A DNA stretch of 64,000 nt from positions 1 to 64,000 of the forward strand of contig NZ_JAIQZN010000034.1 in the NCBI RefSeq assembly GCF_023333585.1, written 5' to 3'. Positions 1-8,918 of this stretch are shown here, piece after piece; position 1 is the stretch's first letter; each line of letters opens with the position of its first letter. Source of the stretch: Argonema antarcticum A004/B2. GTDB taxonomy: Bacteria > Cyanobacteriota > Cyanobacteriia > Cyanobacteriales > Aerosakkonemataceae. The position numbers and the translations under genes were made by a program. The notes below the pieces were generated by a model that did no database searches, was not told the origin of the DNA, and worked only from the letters and a program-made list of their open reading frames with translations.

Positions 1-131
1 TGTCCCCCTTGTCCCCCTTGTCCTCCTTGTCCTCCTTGTCCCCCTTGTCCTCCTTGTCCTCCTTGTCCTCCTTGTCCCCCTTGTCCCCCTTGTCCTCCTT
101 GTCCCCCTTGTCTCCCTTGTCCTCCTTGTCC
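1..131. repeat. 9-bp minisatellite (TTGTCCYCC)
   Basis: About 14 head-to-tail copies of a 9-bp unit, TTGTCCCCC or TTGTCCTCC, run from the window edge to about 131, so the array may extend further left. All six-frame ORFs through it are low-complexity Ser/Leu/Pro strings and are not genes. Confidence 0.9.
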
Positions 132-165
132 AATAGCGTCAATCCAGAGACAGCTGGCTATGAGA

Positions 166-659
166 GGAATTGCTATGCTTTTGTTGACTTAAGAACATTT
201 TTATTTTTTTTCTCCTCTGCGCCTCTGCACAATAGCTCAAATAGCATAGTAAGTACAGAAAAGCCATTTGTTCGAGATTTTCGTAGTTGTCTGTTAAAAA
301 CAATTTAAGAAGTTCATCCATATTGGCTTACGAATAAAGTTCAAAAGAATCTGTTGATTAACTTGTCTCAATACTTCTTGCACTTTAGTCGAGTTAGATT
401 TTGCAATACTTGTAGCCTCGTCTTCCATCACATCTCTTTATTATAAACGACAGATCGTGTAGTGTTTTTGAGCATTTAAGTATGGGATTTATTAACCTCA
501 GTAAAAACACTTAAATTCTGGCTCTTCCGTACTTACTATGCTATTTGAGTAGAGGGGGAGAGTGGGAGAGTGGGAGAGGCGGAGAGTGGGAGAGGGGGAG
601 AGGGGGAGAGGAGAAAAGAAATAAAAATGTTCTTAAGTCAACAAAAGCATAGCAACTCC
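166..659. repeat. Long interrupted inverted repeat (MITE-like)
   Basis: The outer arms 166-206 and 619-659 are reverse complements over about 40 bp with one clear mismatch. The inner arms 236-256 and 529-549 are perfect 21-bp complements (CTCAAATAGCATAGTAAGTA and its partner). Between inner and outer arms, the left side has a short pyrimidine stretch (207-235) and the right side a purine-rich tandem repeat (550-613), as if one arm had expanded. The central 270 bp has no credible gene. The structure resembles a non-autonomous mobile element or a long hairpin-forming repeat. Confidence 0.75.
550..613. repeat. Purine-rich minisatellite (GGGAGAGNG)
   Basis: A G/A-rich strand with 8-9 bp units such as GGGAGAGTG and GGGGGAGAG lies inside the right arm of the long inverted repeat. 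The opposite arm carries only one or two related units. Confidence 0.8.
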
Positions 660-706
660 GAAAGAGCCGTATTAAACGCTCAAAACAAGGCGAGAACTGT
701 GTTTGT

Positions 707-765
707 ACTCAGCACTCAGCACTCAGCACTCAGCACTCAGCACTCAGCACTCAGCACTCAGCACT
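707..765. repeat. Heptanucleotide tandem repeat (ACTCAGC)
   Basis: About eight perfect copies of the 7-bp unit ACTCAGC. The array overlaps the 3' end of the adjacent minus-strand kinase gene, whose last codons and stop at 744 fall inside it, so the repeat appears to have altered that protein's C-terminus. Confidence 0.9.
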
Positions 766-1865
766 TTGCTATATGTGATACTTGTACGCATAGCTGACAA
801 AGTGATTTCAAAAATGGCTCCTTTCGGTTGATTGTTTCTGACACAAATCTCGCCACCATGTGCCTCAACGACCATTTTGCAGAAGGCTAAACCCAACCCT
901 ATTTGAGAGATATCCGGCATCAGAGTTCCAATCTCATATTTCTCAAAAATCTTGTGCTGCAATGTATCAGGAACACCCTTTCCAGAGTCGATCACCTGGA
1001 TTTTGGCATCGCCAGATGTGAGGAATTCTAGATTCACTATGATTTGACTATTGGGTGGGGAAAACTTAATTGCATTCGAGATGAGGTTATCCAGCGTTCG
1101 ATGTATCATGGTGGCATCAACAGAGACTTTCCGACAGGGTGCTTCTGGTAATTGACTGACCAGGGACAGATTGTTTTGCTCGGCGATGACTTCAAAGTTT
1201 GATATGGCAGACTCTATGAGATCGCAGAGATCGACCTCTGTACAATTGAGACGAATTTTACCGGATTCGAGTAAGGCAATTTGCAATAAATCATCAATTA
1301 ATACCTGTAGTTGTTGTGCTGAGGAGTAAACTTGAGCCAGTTTGTTTTTTTGTTTTTCTCTGGGATAGTCTAAGCTTCTAAGGAGTTCTAAGCCAAACAA
1401 GACACCAGCCAGGGGATTGCGTAAATCGTGGATTACCATTTTAACCATATCTTCCCGCAATTTGAGTAAGGTTTGCAGGTCGTCATACTGATGCTTAATT
1501 CGCAGCATAGAGTTAACTCTAGCTCGCAGTTCAGTAGCATTGACAGGTTTACTGATGAAGTCGTCGGCTCCGGCAGTTAGACAGTTAGCAAGGTCTGATT
1601 TTGTACTTAATGCTGTCACCATAACGATCGGAACGGCTTGCCATTTCGACATGGCTTTGATTTGGCGACAAACTGCGATGCCGTCTGTTCCCGGCATCAT
1701 CACATCCAGCAGAATTAGATCGGGATTGAAGGTGTCTAGCGTAGCGATCGCGTCTTCACCGCTGGCAGCATAATGCAACTGATAGTCTCGATCGCTCAAA
1801 AACGTTTCAATCACATCAAAATTATTGGGGTCGTCGTCAACGACCAAAATAGATGGTACATTCAT
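744..1865 (-). CDS. Response regulator-histidine kinase hybrid (REC-HisKA-HATPase)
   Basis: A 373-aa cytoplasmic two-component protein with its receiver domain first. Residues 5-120 are a REC domain (DDD near residue 10, phospho-acceptor Asp54 in LLDVMMPG, Lys106 in SKP). A HisKA domain follows with phospho-acceptor His146 in HDLRNPL, then an HATPase with Asn264 in the N box, DSGKG at 293-297 and GLGL at 323-326. There is no membrane segment. Its ATG overlaps the stop of the upstream 2238-aa kinase gene by 4 nt (ATGA), indicating translational coupling, so the two probably act in one phosphorelay. The last residues run into a heptanucleotide repeat, suggesting that the original C-terminus was lost. 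The input signal is unknown. Confidence 0.9.
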   Translation of the reverse strand: MNVPSILVVDDDPNNFDVIETFLSDRDYQLHYAASGEDAIATLDTFNPDLILLDVMMPGTDGIAVCRQIKAMSKWQAVPIVMVTALSTKSDLANCLTAGADDFISKPVNATELRARVNSMLRIKHQYDDLQTLLKLREDMVKMVIHDLRNPLAGVLFGLELLRSLDYPREKQKNKLAQVYSSAQQLQVLIDDLLQIALLESGKIRLNCTEVDLCDLIESAISNFEVIAEQNNLSLVSQLPEAPCRKVSVDATMIHRTLDNLISNAIKFSPPNSQIIVNLEFLTSGDAKIQVIDSGKGVPDTLQHKIFEKYEIGTLMPDISQIGLGLAFCKMVVEAHGGEICVRNNQPKGAIFEITLSAMRTSITYSKVLSAEC

Positions 1866-4800
1866 GGGTTATGTTTCTGTAAACTTAACAGTTGTTGAAT
1901 AGTTGTTGCCAATTGCTTTAGCTTGAGGGGTTTACTAATGTAATCATTTGCCCCAGCTTCTAAGCAACGATCTCGATCACTCGTCATGGCTAAGGCAGTT
2001 AGGGCAACGATCGGCACATCAACTAAGTTTGGATCGCGGCGGATCTGCTGCATGGCTTCTAGACCATCTATCCCAGGCATTTGAATGTCCATCAGAATCA
2101 GATCGGGATTTTCAGACTTAGCTAGGGCGATCGCCTCCTCTCCATTTTTAGCCAAAATAATCCGATAGCCTTTAGCTCTCAGGTAGCTCGAAACCGTACT
2201 GATATTGGCTTCGTTGTCTTCTGCCAGCAAGATTAAGGGAGAGCCTTCCTGTTCGGGCTGGCTGAGTTCGATGTGGGGTGCGGTCTGGGATTCCAGGTTA
2301 GGAGAGGATGGCGCAGCAACAGAACAGGGAAGGTCGATCGTGAAGCAACTTCCTACCCCCACCTCGCTAGTTAGCCCCACCTGCCCGCCGTGGAGTTCGA
2401 CAATGCGTTTCACCAACGCAAGCCCCAAACCTGTCCCCTGATATTGGCGATTCAGAGCGCTATCGATTTGGATAAAGGGCTGAAACAGTTTGTTGATATT
2501 TTCTGGGGCAATGCCGATGCCTGTATCGATAACGGCAATTTGCAGGTAGTCCCTCACCTCCAACCCCTCTTCCTGGGGGCTTAGACCTTGGATCGAAGTA
2601 GCGGGGGAGATGGGGAGATGGAAAACGGAAATCTCCCCTGTGCCCCTCTTCTCCCCTGCTCCTGTGTCCCTGTGCCCCTCTGCCCGCCTTTGACGGCTGA
2701 CTTCTAGGGTGATGCGTCCTCCTTCTGGGGTGAATTTGACAGCATTGTTGAGTAGGTTGATCAAGACTTGGCGGATGCGCCGTTCATCAATCAATAAATC
2801 GGGCAGATTGAGTGGCAGTTTAATCTCTAGCTGGAGGCGTTTTTGCAGGGCTTGTTGTTTGATGAATGCCTGACTGGATTGACACAGACGATTAATTGAA
2901 ACTGCCGTAAAATCCAACTCCATCTGACCCGATTCAATTTTGGCGACATCCAAAATGTCGTTGATTAACTCTAGTAAGTGAGAGCCACTGCGCTCAATGG
3001 TTTGTAAAGCCTTAATTTGTGCTTCATTAACTATGCCAAAGACTGCCTCTTGTAGCCCCTCAGTCATGCCCAGAATGGCGTTAAGGGGGGTGCGGAGTTC
3101 GTGACTCATGTTCGCGAGAAATTCGTCTTTAAGGCGGGTAGCACGCGCAAGTTCTTCGTTAGAAACTGCCAATTGTTGGTTGCGCTCAGTGACTTGCTGC
3201 TGCGCTTGTTGTCGTTCGGTAAGTTCTTGCTGCAACTGCTCAAATAGGCTAGCTTGCTGAATGGCGATCGCTAACTGGTTAGCAATTTGTTGCAAGAGTT
3301 GCGCCTCAGACTCTTGCCATACTCGTTTTTCTCGACAAGCATGGATAATTAAAACCCCCCAGAGCTTATTGCTTTGGTCTGGGGCCACCCATCTGTGGGG
3401 TTCACTGCCTCGCACTTCTTGCAGAATAGGTGCAACGATTTTGGACTGAATTTGACCTTGAATGCAATATTCTACTAGGCAATCACTCGAGATATCAGTC
3501 ATCACATCAGGGACAATGCGCGGCTTACCCTGCCAGTAGCAGTTGAGGATTTCTTGAGACCAAACTTCATTATCCCAGTGGCGATCCTTGAGAGCGGGGA
3601 ACTGACTAGATACAGATTCCTTAACAATTTGACTTCTGCCATTGCCAAATAGCCGGAACACGATGACGCGATCGCCTCCCAAGATTTCTTTGACTTGCTG
3701 CGTCACAGTCACCAAAATTTGGTTAATATCCAAGGATTCGCGAATTTGCTGGACGATCACTCCCAAAGCTCGCTGCCGTTCTAATTGTAAAGCGATCGCT
3801 TCTTCTGTTTGCTTGCGGATCACCAGTTCCGATTGCACCTGTTCGTAGAGATTAGCTTGCTGAATCGCGATCGCTAATTGGTTAGCAGTTTGTTTGAGTA
3901 AATTGATTTCCCAGTCTTCCCACTGGCGCGGAAGATCGCATTGATGGATAATCAGCAATCCCCAGAGAGTGTGATTCTGAACAATTGGAACTACGAGTTT
4001 CGCTCTGACATGAATTTCTGCTAGGAATTGAATCAGACAAGGTAAAACTGGCTGGTTTTCATCTTCGCGATCGCTGAGGGCATACACTCTTCCTTGGATA
4101 TAGCGCTCATAATTCTGTTCTGGGAAAACCTCTTGAGGAAAGACGATATCGAGAATTTTGGGCCATTTTGGCAAGACAGATTCAGCAATGGCAGCCCCCG
4201 TTCCTCCCGGAAACACCCGATAAACCAGCGCTCGGTCTGATTGTAAGACCTGACGGATTTCCTCAACAGTGGTATTGAGAACTTCGTCTAGATTCAGAGA
4301 CGATCGCATCCGTTGAGTAATCGCTCCCAGCAAACGTTCCTGTTTTGCCTGTTGTTGCAATCTCAATTCGGTTTGTTTGCGATCGCTAATATCGCGACAT
4401 ACACAAATCAACAATCCATCTGTAAGAGTAAGAGATAGACCTTCAGTAAAAGTCGAGCCATCTTTACGGGTAGCGATCGCTTCTCCCTCCCAAGCGCGAT
4501 CGCGCCCCAGCACTGGAAAAACTTCCTGCTCAAACCGTTCTAACTCCTCTAGGGAATACAAACCTCTCCAGTTTTTACCGACCAATTCTTCGGGATATTC
4601 GTAACCAAATAGTTCTAAATGAGCTTGATTTAAGTAGAGGTAGGTGTCTCCTTGCATAATTGCAATGCCATCGATCGCCGCCTCAATTGCCGCTGCCTGC
4701 TGCGTCATCGCCTGCTCGTTTTTTTTGCGATCGGTAATGTCTTGAATCAAGACCAGTAAGTGTGTCAGTCCGTCATTGCTTGATAGGACAGAAGTAGAAA

Positions 4801-7800
4801 TGGCGACAGTTCGTTTGTGCCCATCTTGATGCTGGATTTCCCTTTCTTGAGCGATCAGATTTTCCCCTTGCCGTATCTTTCCCAAACGGGCGATCGCTTG
4901 TTCTCGATCCAAGGGATCGGGGTATAAACTTTGATACCACCCCAGACGGTTAATATCTTCTAAGGTGTAGCCTGTAATCGCTTGCATTTTCTGATTCCAG
5001 ACTGTGAAGCGGATAAAAGGAAACTCCTCAACTTCATGGAAAACACACAGACCTTCTGCCATGTTTTCTACAATTTGTTGACGGAAAGTATTTTCCTGCT
5101 GGAGAGTTGCTTGAGCCAATTTGCGGGCGGTAATGTCGAAGCGAATTGCTAGATACTGGAAAGGCCGCCTTTGTTCGTCCAGAAAGGGGACGATGGTGCT
5201 GGCAAGCCAGTACAGGCTACCGTTCTTGGTGCGATTGCAAATTTCACCGCGCCAAATCTGACCACTGGTAATGATGCGCCATAGGTCTTGGAAAAAAGCG
5301 GGGGGATGGTAGCCAGAGTTGACAATGCGATGGGTTTGACCGAGCAGTCGATCGCGGGAATAGCCAGATATCTCGCAAAAGCGATCGTTAGCGTAGGTAA
5401 TAACTCCTTGAGCATTGGTGATGGCGACAATCGCGGAATGATCGAGGGCGAGTTTGAAAGCGGAAAGTTCTTGAATTAACTGCTGGCGTTCGAGTTCAGC
5501 TTGTTTGCGATCGCTAATATCAAAATTGATCCCAATCATGCTCTGGGGATTGCCTTGGGCATCTCGCGCTACCACTCCATAGGCTTTGATAAAGTGGATG
5601 CTGCCATCGGGATGCAACACCCGAAACTCGGTATCGAATTCTGCCTGTGCTAAAACGGCTTGCTGGAGCAATGTTTCGGTGGAGATGCGATCGTCGGGAT
5701 GTATTCCGTTTGCCCAAATTTCGTAGACCAAACGAGACTCAGATGATTGGGTGACTCCATACAGCTCGTACATCCGCTCATCCCAAAGCAGAGTGTTCTT
5801 GACAATATCCCATTCCCAACAGCCGATCTCTCCAGATTTGAGGGACAAGGCGAGGCGCTTGGATAATTTCTGTAGTTCCGCTTCGGCAAGTTTGCGATCG
5901 CTAATATCAAAGTTGAGCCCAATCATGCTCTGGGGATTGCCCTGGGCATCTCGCACCACCACTCCATTGGCTTTAAGAAAGTGGATACTACCATCGGGAT
6001 GCACGAACCGATACTCGGTATTGTATTCTGCCTGTCCTAAGACGGCTTGGTGGAGCAATGTTTCGGTGGAGATGCGATCGTCAGGATGTAGCCCGTTTGT
6101 CCAACTGTCGTAGGTTATAGGGGAATCAGATTGTTTCGTGAAGCTAAACAGTTCGTATATCCGCTCATCCCCAACGATGGTGTTTTGTTTAATGTCCCAT
6201 TCCCAAGCACCGATCGCCCCAGATTTGAGGGACAAAGCGATGCGATCTGATAGTTTTTGTAGTTCGGCTTCAGCTCGTTTGCGATCGGTAATATCTTTGG
6301 CGATGCCTAAAAAGCCGATAATTTGCTGATTGACATCCTTGAGGGGGGTGATGGATAGCGACACAGGAAAGCGAGAGCCATCTTTGCGGATATAGCTCCA
6401 CTCTTCTTCGCTGACAATACCTTGGCGGGCTTTGGCCACAAGAACCTCAAAGCCGGGAGGCACATCTTGCCCCAATTCGGCACAGAGGGAGGCGGCTCGG
6501 TCAATTACCTCCCTGGCATCATGGATGAGTGCAGGTGTGGCAATGCCGACCATTTCTGTGGCACTATAACCCAGCATCCCTTCGGCTGCGGCATTAAAGG
6601 TTTCGATGATGCCAGTTAGGTCAGTGGAGATAATAGAGTAATCAGCACCATTGAGGATAGCGTGTTGTAGGCTGTTGACTTGTGATAGCTCTTGGGTGCG
6701 CTCTGCGACTTTGGCTTCTAGTTGTTGATTGAGTTGGTGTAGTTGTCGAGCAGCCTGTTTGCGATCGCTAACGTCTCGAATCATAAAGAGAGCTTCATCT
6801 TCGCCGCTCTTGACAACTCTGACTTCTTCATCTTGCAAGCGATCGTCAATCTGCACCTGTTGTTCATAAACTTGCAGTTCTCCTGTGCGTAAGGCTTGTT
6901 CTAGGTAGTGTAGATGTCGAGTTGCAATCTCTGGTGGTATAACATCTACCATCGCCAAACCAGCAGTGTCGAAATCTGCTGGGAGAAAGTCGATCTCACG
7001 ATTGGCTGTCACGCCCCCCCGATAAATACCATTGGCATCTATGCGAAACATGAAGTCGGGAATGGCGGCTAATATGGCTCGGCTTTGGGCTTCGCTTTGG
7101 ATCAGGGCAGCTTCAGCAAGTTTGCGATCGCTAATATCTGTCACCGTACCTACATAGCCGACCACTTGCCCCTCTGCATCAAGTTCCGCAACAGATTGCC
7201 CATATACCCACGTCACTGCCCCGTCAGGACGTTGAAAGCGATATTCAAGCTGGAAGGGGCGATTTTCTTGAGCAGATTGATACCATTCAGCGGCGATCGC
7301 ATCGCGATCTTCCGGGTGGAGTCCTTGTCGCCATCCCTCTCCAGCTGCGGTTTTTGGGGTGAGTCCGCCGATTTGACACCAGCGATCGTTGACATAGACG
7401 CAATTGCCCGCAGCATCGGTGCGAAAAATCCCTACAGGAGCCACAGCGGCAAGGGTCGCATAGCGTTGTTCGCTCTCAAGCAGGGTGGCTTCGATCCGCT
7501 TTCGCATTGCCAGTTCATTCTGCAACTGTTGGTGGGTGGTGGCTTGCTGAAGGGCTTTAATCTTCAGGTCGGATGTCCGAGCTTCTATCTTTTGCTCTAG
7601 CTCAAGGTTACGATTTTCTAGCAGTGCCACCTTTTCGCGTTCTAGTGTCACCACTTTCTCTTCCAACTTCTCCGCCAGCTTGTAGAGTTCCAGCGGGTTG
7701 AGGGCTTGCAGCAAACTGGTCTGGGTGACGATGCCCAATAACTCCCCTTGCTCGTTCGTCACCACTAACCGCCGGATCGATCGCTGCTCCATCATCTGCT

Positions 7801-8578
7801 GCACAGTCCAGAGCGAATCGTCGGGTCTAACGGCAAAAATCGGCGTACTCATTACCACCTGTGCATTACAGTTTGCGAGATTTAAGCCCAATGCCTGAAA
7901 TTGCACTAGATCCCGCTCGGTAACAATCCCTACTGGAATTTGCATTTGCACGGGTTCAGTGAGGCGACTACCTGATTCCACAATCATCACGGAACTGACG
8001 TGGTGCTTTGCCATCAGTTGGGCGATCGCGAGCATAGAACTATCCGGTGCAGCACAAATTACCTCACTTGTCATCACCTCAGATACCAGTCGCAACCGCA
8101 ACAGGTCAATCGGTCGGGAGGTTTGCCGTAGACTTTCGTGGGTGACAAGCCCCACCAGGCGGTTCTGCTCATCTACGATGGGTAAATGGCGAATGTGGTG
8201 GTGCTGGAGTAGGTTAATGGCAAAAAACAAATCTGTGAAGGCAGACTGGCGTAGGGTGATGATGGGGTGTGCCATCACCTGTCGCATCACCAAGCTGTCT
8301 AGGGTTTGCTGCTGGACGCTCAAGCGCACTACGTCTCGCTCAGTCACAATACCTAGCAACTGGTCGTTTTCCACTACTAACACGCAGCTAGATCGTGCCT
8401 CTAGGTGGAGGTTGTCCAGTTGACTATCTGCCGTTTTAGTAGTTGGGCAGATAGTCCTCACGCCGCTCATTTGGGCGATCGCTTCCATCACCGTTGTATC
8501 GGGCGAAACCACCAAGGGTTCTCGGACGATCGCTGCCCTAAGTTCTACTGGGGTGAGAGCCGTAGTACGAATGAACAT
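1862..8578 (-). CDS. Giant hybrid sensor histidine kinase (CBSx4, PASx8, GAFx2, HisKA, HATPase, REC)
   Basis: A 2238-aa soluble hybrid kinase. Domains in order: four CBS motifs (about 15-295), a coiled coil (295-370), PAS (370-490), a weaker PAS (495-605), a coiled linker, PAS (640-770), PAS (771-899), PAS (900-1028), PAS (1035-1155), PAS (1165-1290), PAS (1295-1405), GAF (1415-1580), GAF (1600-1785), HisKA with His1826 in SHELRTPL, HATPase (N box near 1945, DTGIG near 2018, GTGLGLAL near 2050) and a REC domain with Asp2164 in LMDIQMPG. No transmembrane segment is visible, so it should sense cytosolic signals. CBS pairs commonly bind adenosine nucleotides and PAS/GAF domains bind small ligands or redox cofactors. 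PAS domains 4 and 5 are a recent tandem duplication. The HATPase carries a low-complexity insertion of about 50 aa. It is followed, with a 4-nt overlap, by the REC-kinase gene. Confidence 0.93.
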   Translation of the reverse strand: MFIRTTALTPVELRAAIVREPLVVSPDTTVMEAIAQMSGVRTICPTTKTADSQLDNLHLEARSSCVLVVENDQLLGIVTERDVVRLSVQQQTLDSLVMRQVMAHPIITLRQSAFTDLFFAINLLQHHHIRHLPIVDEQNRLVGLVTHESLRQTSRPIDLLRLRLVSEVMTSEVICAAPDSSMLAIAQLMAKHHVSSVMIVESGSRLTEPVQMQIPVGIVTERDLVQFQALGLNLANCNAQVVMSTPIFAVRPDDSLWTVQQMMEQRSIRRLVVTNEQGELLGIVTQTSLLQALNPLELYKLAEKLEEKVVTLEREKVALLENRNLELEQKIEARTSDLKIKALQQATTHQQLQNELAMRKRIEATLLESEQRYATLAAVAPVGIFRTDAAGNCVYVNDRWCQIGGLTPKTAAGEGWRQGLHPEDRDAIAAEWYQSAQENRPFQLEYRFQRPDGAVTWVYGQSVAELDAEGQVVGYVGTVTDISDRKLAEAALIQSEAQSRAILAAIPDFMFRIDANGIYRGGVTANREIDFLPADFDTAGLAMVDVIPPEIATRHLHYLEQALRTGELQVYEQQVQIDDRLQDEEVRVVKSGEDEALFMIRDVSDRKQAARQLHQLNQQLEAKVAERTQELSQVNSLQHAILNGADYSIISTDLTGIIETFNAAAEGMLGYSATEMVGIATPALIHDAREVIDRAASLCAELGQDVPPGFEVLVAKARQGIVSEEEWSYIRKDGSRFPVSLSITPLKDVNQQIIGFLGIAKDITDRKRAEAELQKLSDRIALSLKSGAIGAWEWDIKQNTIVGDERIYELFSFTKQSDSPITYDSWTNGLHPDDRISTETLLHQAVLGQAEYNTEYRFVHPDGSIHFLKANGVVVRDAQGNPQSMIGLNFDISDRKLAEAELQKLSKRLALSLKSGEIGCWEWDIVKNTLLWDERMYELYGVTQSSESRLVYEIWANGIHPDDRISTETLLQQAVLAQAEFDTEFRVLHPDGSIHFIKAYGVVARDAQGNPQSMIGINFDISDRKQAELERQQLIQELSAFKLALDHSAIVAITNAQGVITYANDRFCEISGYSRDRLLGQTHRIVNSGYHPPAFFQDLWRIITSGQIWRGEICNRTKNGSLYWLASTIVPFLDEQRRPFQYLAIRFDITARKLAQATLQQENTFRQQIVENMAEGLCVFHEVEEFPFIRFTVWNQKMQAITGYTLEDINRLGWYQSLYPDPLDREQAIARLGKIRQGENLIAQEREIQHQDGHKRTVAISTSVLSSNDGLTHLLVLIQDITDRKKNEQAMTQQAAAIEAAIDGIAIMQGDTYLYLNQAHLELFGYEYPEELVGKNWRGLYSLEELERFEQEVFPVLGRDRAWEGEAIATRKDGSTFTEGLSLTLTDGLLICVCRDISDRKQTELRLQQQAKQERLLGAITQRMRSSLNLDEVLNTTVEEIRQVLQSDRALVYRVFPGGTGAAIAESVLPKWPKILDIVFPQEVFPEQNYERYIQGRVYALSDREDENQPVLPCLIQFLAEIHVRAKLVVPIVQNHTLWGLLIIHQCDLPRQWEDWEINLLKQTANQLAIAIQQANLYEQVQSELVIRKQTEEAIALQLERQRALGVIVQQIRESLDINQILVTVTQQVKEILGGDRVIVFRLFGNGRSQIVKESVSSQFPALKDRHWDNEVWSQEILNCYWQGKPRIVPDVMTDISSDCLVEYCIQGQIQSKIVAPILQEVRGSEPHRWVAPDQSNKLWGVLIIHACREKRVWQESEAQLLQQIANQLAIAIQQASLFEQLQQELTERQQAQQQVTERNQQLAVSNEELARATRLKDEFLANMSHELRTPLNAILGMTEGLQEAVFGIVNEAQIKALQTIERSGSHLLELINDILDVAKIESGQMELDFTAVSINRLCQSSQAFIKQQALQKRLQLEIKLPLNLPDLLIDERRIRQVLINLLNNAVKFTPEGGRITLEVSRQRRAEGHRDTGAGEKRGTGEISVFHLPISPATSIQGLSPQEEGLEVRDYLQIAVIDTGIGIAPENINKLFQPFIQIDSALNRQYQGTGLGLALVKRIVELHGGQVGLTSEVGVGSCFTIDLPCSVAAPSSPNLESQTAPHIELSQPEQEGSPLILLAEDNEANISTVSSYLRAKGYRIILAKNGEEAIALAKSENPDLILMDIQMPGIDGLEAMQQIRRDPNLVDVPIVALTALAMTSDRDRCLEAGANDYISKPLKLKQLATTIQQLLSLQKHNP
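5495..6268 (-). repeat. 387-bp tandem duplication inside the kinase gene (two PAS domains)
   Basis: Two adjacent 129-codon units encode residues about 771-899 and 900-1028 of the giant kinase. They begin AELQKLSDRIALSLKSG and AELQKLSKRLALSLKSG. Nucleotide identity is high across the whole unit, for example around 5515-5700 against 5902-6090, so the duplication is recent or homogenised by gene conversion. Confidence 0.9.
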
Positions 8579-8608
8579 GAGTTTTATCGGGTTTTATTGC
8601 TTATCTAC

Positions 8609-8666
8609 CCCGCCTTTCATCCCAACACCATAGCAGCTTCTGCTTGGTGTTGGGATGAAAGGCGGG
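8609..8666. repeat. Near-perfect 27-bp-stem hairpin
   Basis: A 22-bp arm at 8609-8630 (CCCGCCTTTCATCCCAACAC and CA) is perfectly complementary to 8645-8666. Inside the loop, AGCAG and CTGCT pair again around a CTT loop with a single bulged T. It sits directly before the TnpB remnant and resembles the subterminal hairpin of an IS200/IS605 end. Confidence 0.85.
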
Positions 8667-8861
8667 TTAAAATATATTCAAGATCGAGATTGGAACGCAG
8701 CAATTAATATTCTAAATATTGCGCTATCCATCTTAGGTAAAATGTTAGAAAATACCGTCGGGCAGACGGAAATTAACGCCTCTGGAGAGAATGGCCTCTG
8801 CTTGGTTGGGTCAACTCAATTAAGTAAGCCGACTCGTGGAAAGAGGAAGCCCAAAGAGTAA
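8655..8861 (+). pseudogene. TnpB C-terminal fragment
   Basis: The roughly 65-codon ORF contains DRDWNAAINILNIAL, the last RuvC motif and following helix of TnpB, and the typical tail VGQTEINASGENGLC. The N-terminal RuvC motifs and the zinc finger are absent, so no nuclease can be made. It runs into an IS605-like right end. An intact but different tnpB lies at 17925-19145. Confidence 0.8.
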
Positions 8862-8918
8862 TCTTTGGAATCCCGCGCTATATTTGGTACTCCGAATTAG
8901 CGCCGGGAGGATGTCAAG

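Larger units (their letters stand above)
8609..8917 (+). mobile_element. Decayed IS200/IS605-type element (tnpB remnant and right end)
   Basis: The stretch carries a left hairpin (8609-8666), the 3' end of a tnpB gene and a right end with imperfect stem GGAATCCCGCGCTA...TAGCGCCGGGAGG finishing in ATGTCAA at 8917. This is the usual form of an IS605-family right terminus in cyanobacteria. About 80% of tnpB and all of any tnpA are missing. The base after TCAA begins a copy of the dispersed TATAGCAA repeat. Confidence 0.7.

Noticed and set aside
1-131. Direct repeats that could be taken for a CRISPR array
   Set aside because: Units are 9 bp, directly adjacent and without spacers. The same holds for the heptad arrays at 707, 24621 and 48704. 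No cas gene is present.
5751-6329. Plus-strand ORFs of 63-120 codons opposite the PAS domains
   Set aside because: They are shadows of the duplicated PAS region (both begin with similar SSYIRSS peptides) and not independent genes.
7085-7600. 171-codon plus-strand ORF opposite the first PAS domain
   Set aside because: It is antisense to the giant kinase with no motif; the kinase reading is fully supported on the other strand.
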